A DNA stretch of 64,000 nucleotides from the NCBI RefSeq assembly GCF_006442975.2, contig NZ_CP083954.1, forward strand, positions 3,045,501-3,109,500, in the 5' to 3' direction. The notes under the pieces are model-generated. The model was not told where the DNA came from. It saw only the letters and a list, made by a program, of their open reading frames with translations, and did no database searches. This stretch comes from Mesorhizobium sp. B2-1-1. GTDB lineage: Bacteria > Pseudomonadota > Alphaproteobacteria > Rhizobiales > Rhizobiaceae. Below, piece by piece: positions 1 to 6,671 of the stretch. The translations under genes and the position numbers were made by a program. Within the stretch, counting starts at the first letter, position 1, and every line of letters starts with the position of its first letter.

Positions 1-103
1 GGACAGGCCAATCCCCATTTTCCCTCACGTCGAAGCCTACAGGAACGGGGTTAAGGTCGAGTGTGGCCGGATGGTGTAGGGAGGATTAAGAAGCCGGCGA
101 AAA

Positions 104-148
104 TTGTCGCGACAAGGCTCTTTTCCAGTTATCAGTTTTCGCTATAAT
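104..148 (+). promoter_or_regulatory. Putative promoter and operator of the XRE-cupin gene
   Basis: A perfect TATAAT hexamer lies at 143-148, with a T-rich, poor -35 match near 121-126. A perfect 12-bp palindrome TTGTCGCGACAA sits at 104-115, just upstream, and could be an operator for the adjacent helix-turn-helix regulator. If TATAAT is the -10 box, transcription would begin at about the ATG at 155, so the mRNA could be leaderless. The motif matches are visible; promoter function is inferred. Confidence 0.4.
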
Positions 149-154
149 AGACGA

Positions 155-718
155 ATGGATGATATAGCGAACGACATCTCCTCGACAATCGGCAGGCGGA
201 TACACGCCGAGAGGACGATACGGGACTGGTCCCTGGCCGAACTCGCCGAGCGCTCCGGCGTCTCCAAAGCCATGCTGAGCACGATCGAGCGTGGCATGAC
301 CAGCCCGACGGCAGCGCTCCTGGTGCGGATCGCCGCCGCCTTCGGCATGACGCTGTCGACCCTTATCGCACGCGCGGAATTGCAGGGTGGCGGCTTGCTG
401 CGGGCGAGCGACCAGCCCGTCTGGCGCGATCCCGATACCGGCTATGTCAGGCGGCATCTTTCGCCGGCCGGCGACATGCCGCTCGAACTGATCAGGGTTC
501 ATCTGCCGGCGGGCGCCAAGGTCAGTTTGCCCGCGGCGTCCTACGCCTTCATCAAACAGCAGATATGGCTGATCTCCGGACGGCTGGAATTCATCGAGGG
601 CGATCTGGTGCACAGGCTCGAGCCCGGCGACTGTCTGGCGCTCGGCGCGCCGTCGGACTGCACCTTCCATGCGCTCGAGGCGGGCGCCGACTATCTCGTC
701 GCGCTGGTCAGGGCCTGA
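155..718 (+). CDS. XRE-family transcriptional regulator with C-terminal cupin domain
   Basis: 187-residue predicted DNA-binding regulator. Residues about 8-65 form an XRE-type helix-turn-helix (RDWSLAELAERSGVSKAMLS, then the recognition region SPTAALLVRIAAAFGMTL). The C-terminal half, about residues 105-185, is a small cupin barrel (QIWLISGRLEFIEG followed by LEPGDCLAL). This two-domain layout is known in small-molecule-sensing regulators that often control their own gene and a neighbouring metabolic gene. I chose ATG 155 because the helix-turn-helix follows directly; a TTG at 104 would start inside a palindrome. The downstream genes at 723 and 1081 run in the same direction and may be in the same unit. 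The ligand cannot be read from the sequence. Confidence 0.85.
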   Translation: MDDIANDISSTIGRRIHAERTIRDWSLAELAERSGVSKAMLSTIERGMTSPTAALLVRIAAAFGMTLSTLIARAELQGGGLLRASDQPVWRDPDTGYVRRHLSPAGDMPLELIRVHLPAGAKVSLPAASYAFIKQQIWLISGRLEFIEGDLVHRLEPGDCLALGAPSDCTFHALEAGADYLVALVRA

Positions 719-722
719 CATC

Positions 723-1031
723 ATGCCGAGACGTCCAAAGCGCTCCCACAATGGGGGACCGCCGCTCGACGACTACAAGGGGCCGCCATGGGGCAAGGGC
801 GATCCTTATATTTTCCTGGCCTGGCAGGCCGCGCATGCCAAGGCGTTGAAAGCACCGAGCCGCGACGTCATGCTGATGCGCGTGGACAAGGCGGAACGGC
901 TGGGACTTACCTATGAGGAATACACGCTCGAACTCCTCGAACGCGGACGCCACCTTCAGGAAGAGGACACCGAACGCATCGCCGCGATCAAGGCGGCGCG
1001 CAAGGGAAAGCGATTCAGCGCTTTCGATTGA
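723..1031 (+). CDS. Conserved-looking small basic hypothetical protein
   Basis: 102-residue protein beginning 4 bases after the stop of the XRE-cupin gene, so probably co-transcribed with it. The N-terminus is basic and Gly/Pro-rich (MPRRPKRSHNGGPPLDDYKG). It is followed by a predicted helical body ending in KAARKGKRFSAFD, rich in Lys, Arg and Glu. I recognise no enzymatic motif, signal peptide or membrane segment. The MPRRPKRSHNGGPP start resembles small rhizobial proteins of unknown function, but I cannot name a family. A DNA- or RNA-binding role would fit the charge but is a guess. Confidence 0.65.
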   Translation: MPRRPKRSHNGGPPLDDYKGPPWGKGDPYIFLAWQAAHAKALKAPSRDVMLMRVDKAERLGLTYEEYTLELLERGRHLQEEDTERIAAIKAARKGKRFSAFD

Positions 1032-1080
1032 CGCCAGTTCGACCGTATCGATCCTTCCATCTCAGCCAAGCAGAACGAGC

Positions 1081-1602
1081 ATGCATTCCATCGAGATCAG
1101 AATGTTGACGCAGGACGCGCGGACACAGGCGTTGCTTGGCGATCTTCTGGTCGAAACGGTTGCCGCGGGCGGGTCGGTGAGCTTCATGCATCCGCTGGCG
1201 CCGGAAACCGCCCGCAGGTTCTGGGACACGTCGCTGACGGCGGCCGCAAGAGGTGAGCGGGTGGTGCTTGGCGCGTGGGAGGCAGACACGCTGGTCGGCA
1301 CGGTCACGCTGCTGCTCGACTGTCCGCCCAACCAGCCGCACCCGGCCGAGATCGCCAAGCTGATGACGCGCCTCGATCGTCGAGGCAAAGGCGTGGCGAC
1401 CCGCCTGATGCAAGCGGCCGAGGCCCTTGCGGTGGAGAGGGGCCGCACGCTTCTGGTTCTGGATACGGCGACCGAAGAGGGGGCGTCCGGGCTCTATGAG
1501 AGGCTGGGCTTCACGCTGACCGGGGAAATACCGGACTATGCATTGAAGCCCCATGGCGGGCTGACCGGCACGCTCATCTACTGGAAGCGCATCGGCCGGT
1601 GA
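1081..1602 (+). CDS. GNAT-family N-acetyltransferase
   Basis: 173-residue protein with the fold signature of the Gcn5-related N-acetyltransferases, which move an acetyl group from acetyl-CoA to an amine. The acetyl-CoA pyrophosphate-binding motif A is near residues 95-115 (LDRRGKGVATRLMQAAEALA; Arg-x-x-Gly-x-Gly/Ala pattern). Motif B follows as GLYERLGFTLTGEIPDYAL. Length is normal for a single-domain GNAT. ATG 1081 gives the canonical length; an in-frame start further upstream would add an Arg/Ser-rich stretch unlike the family. The substrate is unknown. The gene is convergent with the LysR gene, whose stop lies 3 bases beyond this one. Confidence 0.85.
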   Translation: MHSIEIRMLTQDARTQALLGDLLVETVAAGGSVSFMHPLAPETARRFWDTSLTAAARGERVVLGAWEADTLVGTVTLLLDCPPNQPHPAEIAKLMTRLDRRGKGVATRLMQAAEALAVERGRTLLVLDTATEEGASGLYERLGFTLTGEIPDYALKPHGGLTGTLIYWKRIGR

Positions 1603-1605
1603 ACG

Positions 1606-2493
1606 TCATGTCGGAGATGGCTCGCCGAGGCGCGACAGCAGCCATTGGCGGAAATCCTGCTCGGCACCGGTCAGTCGCGCGATCGGTGCCTTGGTCAGAA
1701 AATGCCCCGATGTGCTCGGGAGCTCGAAATCGGAAAGCCTGGCCAGGGCCTTGCTTTCGAGTGCCGCGTCAATCAGCGGCCGCGAGCCCAGAAGCACGCC
1801 CGCGCCGGCTCGCGCAGCCTCCATCGCAGCCACGAAGCTGTCGAAGCGATGCGAGCGCCTGGGGTGACCGGCCAATCCCGCCGCGGCGAACCATTCCGCC
1901 CACATCTCGCGCGCACCAGCGACCAGGAGCAGCGGCAGGGATATCCAGTCGGCGGCACCGGCCAAGGCCGGGGCGGCCACCGGCACAAGCCGCTCGGCGG
2001 TCAGCCTGTCGGCTATGCGTCCGGGAAAGGATCCGTTGCCGAAACGGATGTCCAGCGCTGAACCCGGCAGGTCATAGTCGGTCGGGCGATGGATCGTCAC
2101 CAGGTGGAGGTGGATGCGCGGCAGCGCCTTGGCAAGGTCGGGCAGCTTCGGAACGAGCACCAGCAAAGAGAAGGAGATCGGCGCCCGCAAGGTAACGGTC
2201 TCGACGGCGCGGGGCTCGAACAGTTCCGCCGTGCTGCTGCCGATGGTGGCGAAGGCTGATTGGATGTGGGGCAAGTAGGCGGCACCCTCCGGCAACAGTG
2301 CGACGCCCCGCGCCAGCCGTGAGAACAGACGCGTCTTCAGCCGCTCCTCAAGCAACCGGATATGCTGACTGACGGCCGCCTGGGTCAGGCCGAGCTCGGC
2401 GGCCGCCGCCGTAAAATTCGAAAGCCGCGCCGCTGCCTCGAAGCTGCGCAGCCAGTCGAGTGGGGGCAAGGTGGGGATGGTTCTCGCAGGCAT
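1606..2493 (-). CDS. LysR-family regulator (GcvA-like), divergent from tmpAB
   Basis: 295-residue LysR-type regulator. Residues about 12-70 hold the winged helix-turn-helix (LRSFEAAARLSNFTAAAAEL followed by GLTQAAVSQHIRLLEERLKT). The remainder is the periplasmic-binding-protein-like effector domain. The N-terminal form PPLDWLRSFEAAARLSNFTAAA is typical of GcvA-like members. It is divergently transcribed from the tmpA-like gene, with 118 bp between start codons containing two nested inverted repeats. This strongly suggests it controls the phosphonate-betaine operon, probably in response to the substrate or product. Its stop nearly abuts the GNAT gene. Confidence 0.88.
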   Translation of the reverse strand: MPARTIPTLPPLDWLRSFEAAARLSNFTAAAAELGLTQAAVSQHIRLLEERLKTRLFSRLARGVALLPEGAAYLPHIQSAFATIGSSTAELFEPRAVETVTLRAPISFSLLVLVPKLPDLAKALPRIHLHLVTIHRPTDYDLPGSALDIRFGNGSFPGRIADRLTAERLVPVAAPALAGAADWISLPLLLVAGAREMWAEWFAAAGLAGHPRRSHRFDSFVAAMEAARAGAGVLLGSRPLIDAALESKALARLSDFELPSTSGHFLTKAPIARLTGAEQDFRQWLLSRLGEPSPT

Positions 2494-2509
2494 TATGGTT
2501 TTGCAGCCA

Positions 2510-2554
2510 TTGACCGAAAAATGATAATTTCAATTATACCTTTCGCTCGGTCAA
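2510..2554. promoter_or_regulatory. Nested inverted repeats between LysR gene and tmpA (likely operator)
   Basis: An outer inverted repeat TTGACCGA (2510-2517) and TCGGTCAA (2547-2554) encloses a tight inner one, ATAATT (2524-2529) and AATTAT (2532-2537). LysR-type proteins usually bind an interrupted dyad between divergent promoters, and both repeats fit that location. The repeats are seen directly; their assignment as LysR sites is inferred. Confidence 0.5.
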
Positions 2555-2611
2555 CATGCAATCGAGGCCCCGCTGAGCGGACTGCGGGGCGCAACGGACA
2601 GGAACATCTCC

Positions 2612-3763
2612 ATGTTGACCGATGCGCTGATAGGCGACGCAGGAAGAATGATCGAGCTGGGCTGGAAGGACGGGACACGCTGCCGATTCCACGCCATGTG
2701 GCTTCGCGACAACGCACTCGACGACAAGACACGCAGCGCCGGCAACGGCCAGCGACTGATCACCATCCTCGATGTTCCAGCCGAGACGCGGATCGGTGCC
2801 GCTTCGATCAAGGGCAATGCCGTGGAGATCAGATTCGTGCCCGAGAAGAAGACGGTCAGCTTTCCCGAGGCGTGGCTTCGAGCCAATGCCTATGATCGCG
2901 CCGAGGCCCCTCAGTCCGGATGGACCGCCGACGCGGTGCAGCGCTGGACAAGGGCCACGATGCAGAATTCGGTGCCGCGCGCCGGTTATCCGAAGGCAAG
3001 CCGCAGCCGCAGTGTGCTGCGGGAATGGCTCTTGGCGGTGAGGGCCTACGGTTTTGCAGTGATGGACGGACTGCCGGCCGAATCCGGCGCTCTGTGCAAG
3101 GTCTCCGACCTGTTCGGCTACATTAGGGAGACCAATTACGGGCGCTGGTTCGAAGTGCGCGCCGAGGTCAATCCGAACAATCTGGCCTACACCAATCTCG
3201 GCCTCCAGGCGCACACCGACAATCCTTATCGCGACCCGGTGCCGACGCTGCAGATCCTGTCCTGTATCGAGAACACGGTGGAGGGTGGTGAGTCCAGCGT
3301 GGTCGACGGGTTCGCCGTGGCGGCCGCCTTGCAGGCCGAGAATCCCGAAGGCTTCCGACTCCTGAGTTCGCATCCTGCCCGTTTCGAATATGCCGGATCG
3401 TCCGGCGTGCGGCTGCAGGCGAAGCGGCCTATGATCGAACTCGGGCCGGACGGCGAACTGATCTGCATCCGCTTCAACAACCGCTCGCTGGCGCCGACCA
3501 TCGACGTGCCTTTCGCCGAGATGGATGCCTACTACGCCGCCTATCGCCGCTTTGCGGAGTTGATCGAGGATCCGGCTTTCGAAGTAACGTTCAAGCTTGA
3601 GCCGGGGCAGGCCTTCATCGTCGACAACACCCGCGTCATGCATGCGCGCAAGGCGTTTTCGGGAACCGGCAAACGCTGGCTGCAGGGCTGTTATGCCGAC
3701 AAGGACGGCCTGCTGTCGACGTTGGCGGCGATCGAGCACGGTTTCAAGGAGGCGGCGGAATGA
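2612..3763 (+). CDS. tmpA: TmpA-like Fe(II)/2-oxoglutarate dioxygenase (2-trimethylaminoethylphosphonate hydroxylase)
   Basis: 383-residue gamma-butyrobetaine-hydroxylase-family oxygenase. The N-terminal ~100 residues are the DUF971-like domain with the family's WLRDN motif (30-34). The catalytic TauD-like domain follows with H201-x-D203 (LQAHTDNP), a distal His at 344 ([11 protein letters not shown]) and Arg near 355 for 2-oxoglutarate. The family includes gamma-butyrobetaine hydroxylase and TmpA. The deciding evidence is the next gene, a PhnZ-type HD oxygenase overlapping by 4 bp. Characterised TmpA hydroxylates 2-(trimethylammonio)ethylphosphonate at C1, and TmpB then cleaves the C-P bond to give glycine betaine and phosphate. 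A plain carnitine-pathway role is less likely given the partner. Confidence 0.8.
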   Translation: MLTDALIGDAGRMIELGWKDGTRCRFHAMWLRDNALDDKTRSAGNGQRLITILDVPAETRIGAASIKGNAVEIRFVPEKKTVSFPEAWLRANAYDRAEAPQSGWTADAVQRWTRATMQNSVPRAGYPKASRSRSVLREWLLAVRAYGFAVMDGLPAESGALCKVSDLFGYIRETNYGRWFEVRAEVNPNNLAYTNLGLQAHTDNPYRDPVPTLQILSCIENTVEGGESSVVDGFAVAAALQAENPEGFRLLSSHPARFEYAGSSGVRLQAKRPMIELGPDGELICIRFNNRSLAPTIDVPFAEMDAYYAAYRRFAELIEDPAFEVTFKLEPGQAFIVDNTRVMHARKAFSGTGKRWLQGCYADKDGLLSTLAAIEHGFKEAAE

Positions 3764-4350
3764 ACGCACATGATCTGAACGCCGGCAACATCGTCGAATT
3801 CATCGCCGATATCTTCGAGCGCCGGGGAGCCGAATCCTATCTCGGCGAGCCGGTGACGATGTCCGAGCATATGCTGCAGGGCGCCTGGCTCGCAGAGCAG
3901 GATGGTGCGCCGGAAGAACTGGTGGCAGCAGCCCTGCTGCACGATATCGGCCACTACACCAGCGAGTTCGGTACCTATTCGCCCGATGACGTCGAGGACA
4001 AGCACCATGACGAGGCCGGCGGCGAGGTGCTGGCGCCGTTCTTCCCGCCGGTCATCGTCGAATGCGTCAGGCTGCATGTCTCGGCCAAGCGCTATCTCTG
4101 CGCCACCGACCCGACCTATTTCGACAAGCTGTCGCCGGCTTCGGTTCATACGCTGTCGTTGCAGGGCGGGCCGATGAGCCCGGACGAGGTGGCCGGGTTC
4201 CGCAAGAACCCGTTTCACGAAGAGGCGGTGCGCGTCCGCATCTGGGACGAGGGCGGCAAGGTCGCCGACATGAGGACGCGCACGTTTCGCGACTATGTGC
4301 CGTTGCTAGAACGCGTGGTGGCGCGGTTCGCGGCCGACCAGGCGGCGTAG
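3760..4350 (+). CDS. tmpB: TmpB/PhnZ-like HD-domain mixed-valent di-iron oxygenase
   Basis: 196-residue HD-domain protein. The metal ligands expected for PhnZ-type enzymes are visible: H37 (MSEHMLQ), H61-D62 (LLHDIGH), H82/H83 (KHHDEAG), H106 ([10 protein letters not shown]) and D163 (RIWDEGGKV). Y27 and E30 (SYLGEPVT) have the spacing of the PhnZ pair Y24/E27. PhnZ and TmpB use a mixed-valent Fe(II)/Fe(III) centre and O2 to oxidatively cleave 1-hydroxyphosphonates, releasing phosphate. The start overlaps the tmpA stop as ATGA (3760-3763), so the two are translationally coupled. Substrate preference between hydroxylated aminoethylphosphonate and its trimethylated form cannot be read directly; the butyrobetaine-hydroxylase-type partner favours the latter. 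Confidence 0.82.
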   Translation: MNAHDLNAGNIVEFIADIFERRGAESYLGEPVTMSEHMLQGAWLAEQDGAPEELVAAALLHDIGHYTSEFGTYSPDDVEDKHHDEAGGEVLAPFFPPVIVECVRLHVSAKRYLCATDPTYFDKLSPASVHTLSLQGGPMSPDEVAGFRKNPFHEEAVRVRIWDEGGKVADMRTRTFRDYVPLLERVVARFAADQAA

Positions 4351-4371
4351 CCGATCGCACCGATCAGGAAA

Positions 4372-4409
4372 GGGAGGCGCGGTCCAAAACCGCGCCTCCC
4401 TCGGTTTTT
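4372..4409 (+). terminator. Strong intrinsic terminator after tmpAB
   Basis: A perfect 12-bp GC-rich stem, GGGAGGCGCGGT (4372-4383) with ACCGCGCCTCCC (4389-4400), has a 5-base loop and is followed by TTTTT at 4405-4409. It lies between convergent genes and serves the plus strand best. Confidence 0.85.
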
Positions 4410-4423
4410 CACCACGATCTGGC

Positions 4424-6226
4424 TTATCCCTTGTGGTGAACCTGCTGCAGCCCATAGACGGGCGTCGCAATGCCTTCCTGCCTGGCCTTCAACTGCAGCG
4501 ACAGGAACTGCGAATAATGGCGCGACTGGTGCAGGTTACCGCCATGGAACCAGAGCGCCTCCTGCTGCGTCGGCTTCCACATGTTGCGCTGCTCACCTTC
4601 CCATGGGCCGGGATCCTTGGTGGTGTTCGAGCCGAGCCCCCAGCATTTGCCGACCTTGTCGGCAACCTCCTTTGAGATCAGCTCCGCCGCCCAGCCATTC
4701 ATCGAGCCGTAGCCGGTGGCGTAGACGATGACGTCCGCCGGCAGTTCGGTGCCATCGCTGAGCAGGACGGAATGTTCTTTGATCTCGGCCACATCGACGC
4801 CGCTCTTGAGCTTGATGGCGCCATCGATGATCAGCTGCGAAGCGCCGATATCGATGTAGTAGCCGGAGCCACGCCTGAGATATTTCATGAACAGGCCGGA
4901 GCCGTCGTCGCCCCAGTCGAGCATGAACCCCGCCTTTTCCAGGCCCTTGTAGAACGCCGCGTCGCGCTCCTTCATCTTCTCATAAAGCGGAATCTGGAAC
5001 TCGTGCAGGATCTTGTAGGGCAGGGAGGCGAAGATGAGGTCGGCCTTGGCGGTGGTCATACCGTTCTGCACCGCCTGCTCCGAGTAGAGCGCGCCAAGCC
5101 CGATATCCATCAGCGTGTCGGATCTGACGATGTGGGTGGTCGATCGCTGCACCATGGTGACGTCGACGCCGGCTTCCCACAGTGCTGCGCAAATGTCGTG
5201 CGCGGAATTGTTCGAGCCGATGACGACAACCTTCTTGCCGGCATATTGGTCGGGGCCGGGGTGCTTGGAGGAGTGGTGCTGATCGCCCTTGAAATTCTCC
5301 ATGCCCTTGAACTTCGGCAGATTGGGACGGCCGGACATGCCGGTGGCCAACACCAGCTGCTTCGGCTTCAGCGTGATGTCCTTGCCGTCGCGGTGGACGA
5401 CAACTGTCCATTCCTTCTTCTCCTCGTCGTAGGAAGCGCTCTTGGCCTCGGTTGAGGACCAGTAATTCAGCTCCATCACCTTGGTGTACATTTCCAGCCA
5501 GTCGCCGATCTTGTCCTTGGGCGAGAAAACCGGCCAGTTCCGGGGAAAATCGATGTAGGGCAAATGGTCATACCAGACCGGGTCGTGCAGGCAGAGCGAC
5601 TTGTAGCGCTTGCGCCAACTGTCGCCGGCACGTTCATTCTTCTCGATGATGATCGTCGGCACGCCGAGCTGGCGGAGCCGCGCGCCAAGCGCGATGCCGC
5701 CCTGGCCGCCGCCGATGATGACCGTATAGGGCTGCGTCTTGAAGCCAAGCTCGGCCGCTTCCTTTTCGCGCTCTTCCTTCCAGGTCGGGCGGTTCTTGCC
5801 GGAGCCGTGCTTGGCGCCCATCGGCCGGGCGAAGCCGGCCGGCTCTTCATGCCCTTTCAGCTCGACCATCGTGGTCAGCAGCGTCCAGATCTTGCCGTCC
5901 TTCAACCTGATATGGCCGAAGCCGCGCGCCACATCCGTCTCGAAGCTGATCCAGCCGTCGATCACCCCGTTCGCCTCGGTCGCGTCCTCGCCCCTGGCGA
6001 TGGCGAAATGTGATGGCTTCGTCTTCGACAGCTGGCTTTCCAGCATGTCACGCACCTGATCGCGGCCTTCCATGGTCTTAATATTCCAGGTGAAGGTGAC
6101 GAGGTCGCGCCAATAACAATCTTCCTGGAAGCATTCGACCGCCTTGTCGACGTCGCCGGCGGCAAGGGCCGCGCCAAATCGTTCGAGAAGGTCGGAAAGC
6201 TTCCTGTTCGGGGCCTTGTCGAGCAT
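4424..6226 (-). CDS. FAD-dependent NAD(P)H monooxygenase with N-terminal NTF2-like domain
   Basis: 600-residue flavoprotein of the flavin-containing/Baeyer-Villiger monooxygenase superfamily. Residues 1 to about 150 are an NTF2/SnoaL-like domain. The FAD Rossmann motif GGGQGG is at 172-177, GDSWR follows at 201-205, an FMO-type fingerprint FKGDQHHSSKHP is at 312-323, and the NADPH Rossmann motif starts near 332 (VVVIGSNNSAHD). A late ATGY motif also fits. The start at 6226 is preceded by a good Shine-Dalgarno (GGAGGAAA); an upstream in-frame start would add 44 residues with no domain. It is convergent with tmpB and not in its operon. The substrate is unknown; N-, S- or ketone-oxidising roles are all possible for this family. 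Confidence 0.85.
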   Translation of the reverse strand: MLDKAPNRKLSDLLERFGAALAAGDVDKAVECFQEDCYWRDLVTFTWNIKTMEGRDQVRDMLESQLSKTKPSHFAIARGEDATEANGVIDGWISFETDVARGFGHIRLKDGKIWTLLTTMVELKGHEEPAGFARPMGAKHGSGKNRPTWKEEREKEAAELGFKTQPYTVIIGGGQGGIALGARLRQLGVPTIIIEKNERAGDSWRKRYKSLCLHDPVWYDHLPYIDFPRNWPVFSPKDKIGDWLEMYTKVMELNYWSSTEAKSASYDEEKKEWTVVVHRDGKDITLKPKQLVLATGMSGRPNLPKFKGMENFKGDQHHSSKHPGPDQYAGKKVVVIGSNNSAHDICAALWEAGVDVTMVQRSTTHIVRSDTLMDIGLGALYSEQAVQNGMTTAKADLIFASLPYKILHEFQIPLYEKMKERDAAFYKGLEKAGFMLDWGDDGSGLFMKYLRRGSGYYIDIGASQLIIDGAIKLKSGVDVAEIKEHSVLLSDGTELPADVIVYATGYGSMNGWAAELISKEVADKVGKCWGLGSNTTKDPGPWEGEQRNMWKPTQQEALWFHGGNLHQSRHYSQFLSLQLKARQEGIATPVYGLQQVHHKG

Positions 6227-6499
6227 CAGTTTCCTCCGCGTTTTTGTTGATCGGCCTCGTTGCGAGCTGCCTTTGCCGAGCTTGGGGTCCGGCCTCGGGC
6301 AGTATCGCGGCAAACCATGGGCCGCGTCACGTCGCCAAATAGTTCGGCTTGTTTTCAAGGGTTTGACCAGCGACCCGACGTCGAGCCGGGTCTAAATGAC
6401 GGCGTGCGCGTGCTTCGTGCCATGCACCGGGCAAGCCGGCATGAAAGCGGAATCGACCCCATTGACGAACGGCTGCTTTCACCCTTATGGTTCGCCACC
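6227..6499. other. Divergent intergenic region between FMO gene and ilv leader
   Basis: 273 bp with no credible gene. It should hold the divergent promoters of the flavin monooxygenase (minus) and the ilv leader transcript (plus). A TTGACC at 6363-6368 and a TCTAAAT at 6391-6397 are present, but the spacing between them is too long for a convincing sigma-70 promoter, so I do not call one. Confidence 0.4.
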
Positions 6500-6550
6500 A
6501 TGAAAAAGGCACTCATTCTCGTAGGAAGGCGCGTGGGCAAGGCGGTGTAA
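6500..6550 (+). CDS. ilvIH leader peptide (attenuator), MKKALILVGRRVGKAV
   Basis: A 16-codon reading frame ending in TAA, 121 bp upstream of ilvI. It encodes Leu-Ile-Leu-Val at codons 5-8 and two further Val codons (12 and 16). A run of branched-chain codons in a short frame just before a terminator is the hallmark of transcription attenuation in amino-acid operons: ribosome stalling when charged Leu, Ile or Val tRNA is scarce would favour readthrough into acetolactate synthase. No strong Shine-Dalgarno precedes the ATG. The peptide and terminator are visible; regulation by stalling is inferred from the established ilv and leu attenuation mechanism. Confidence 0.8.
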   Translation: MKKALILVGRRVGKAV

Positions 6551-6606
6551 CCGCCGGGCGAAAACCTCCCATGCGCAACACACAGGCTCCCTCGGGGGCC
6601 TTTTTT
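6529..6606 (+). terminator. ilvIH attenuator hairpins and terminator
   Basis: Three structures are visible. GCGCGTGGG (6529-6537) can pair over nine positions, one a G-U wobble, with CCCATGCGC (6568-6576). It encloses a 6-bp hairpin, GGCGGT (6541-6546) with ACCGCC (6550-6555), that covers the leader stop codon. The terminator is GGCTCC (6585-6590), loop CTCG, GGGGCC (6595-6600), followed by six T at 6601-6606. I could not identify an obvious antiterminator arm by eye. Confidence 0.8.
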
Positions 6607-6671
6607 ATTGCCTTAAACACGACTAAACGACCAGCAAATCGCCAGATGGCGGACAGTACGGGACCAAACCG

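Noticed and set aside
6359..6400. A sigma-70 promoter for the ilv leader at TTGACC/TCTAAAT
   Set aside because: The distance between the two hexamers is about 22 bases or more, too long for a confident call.
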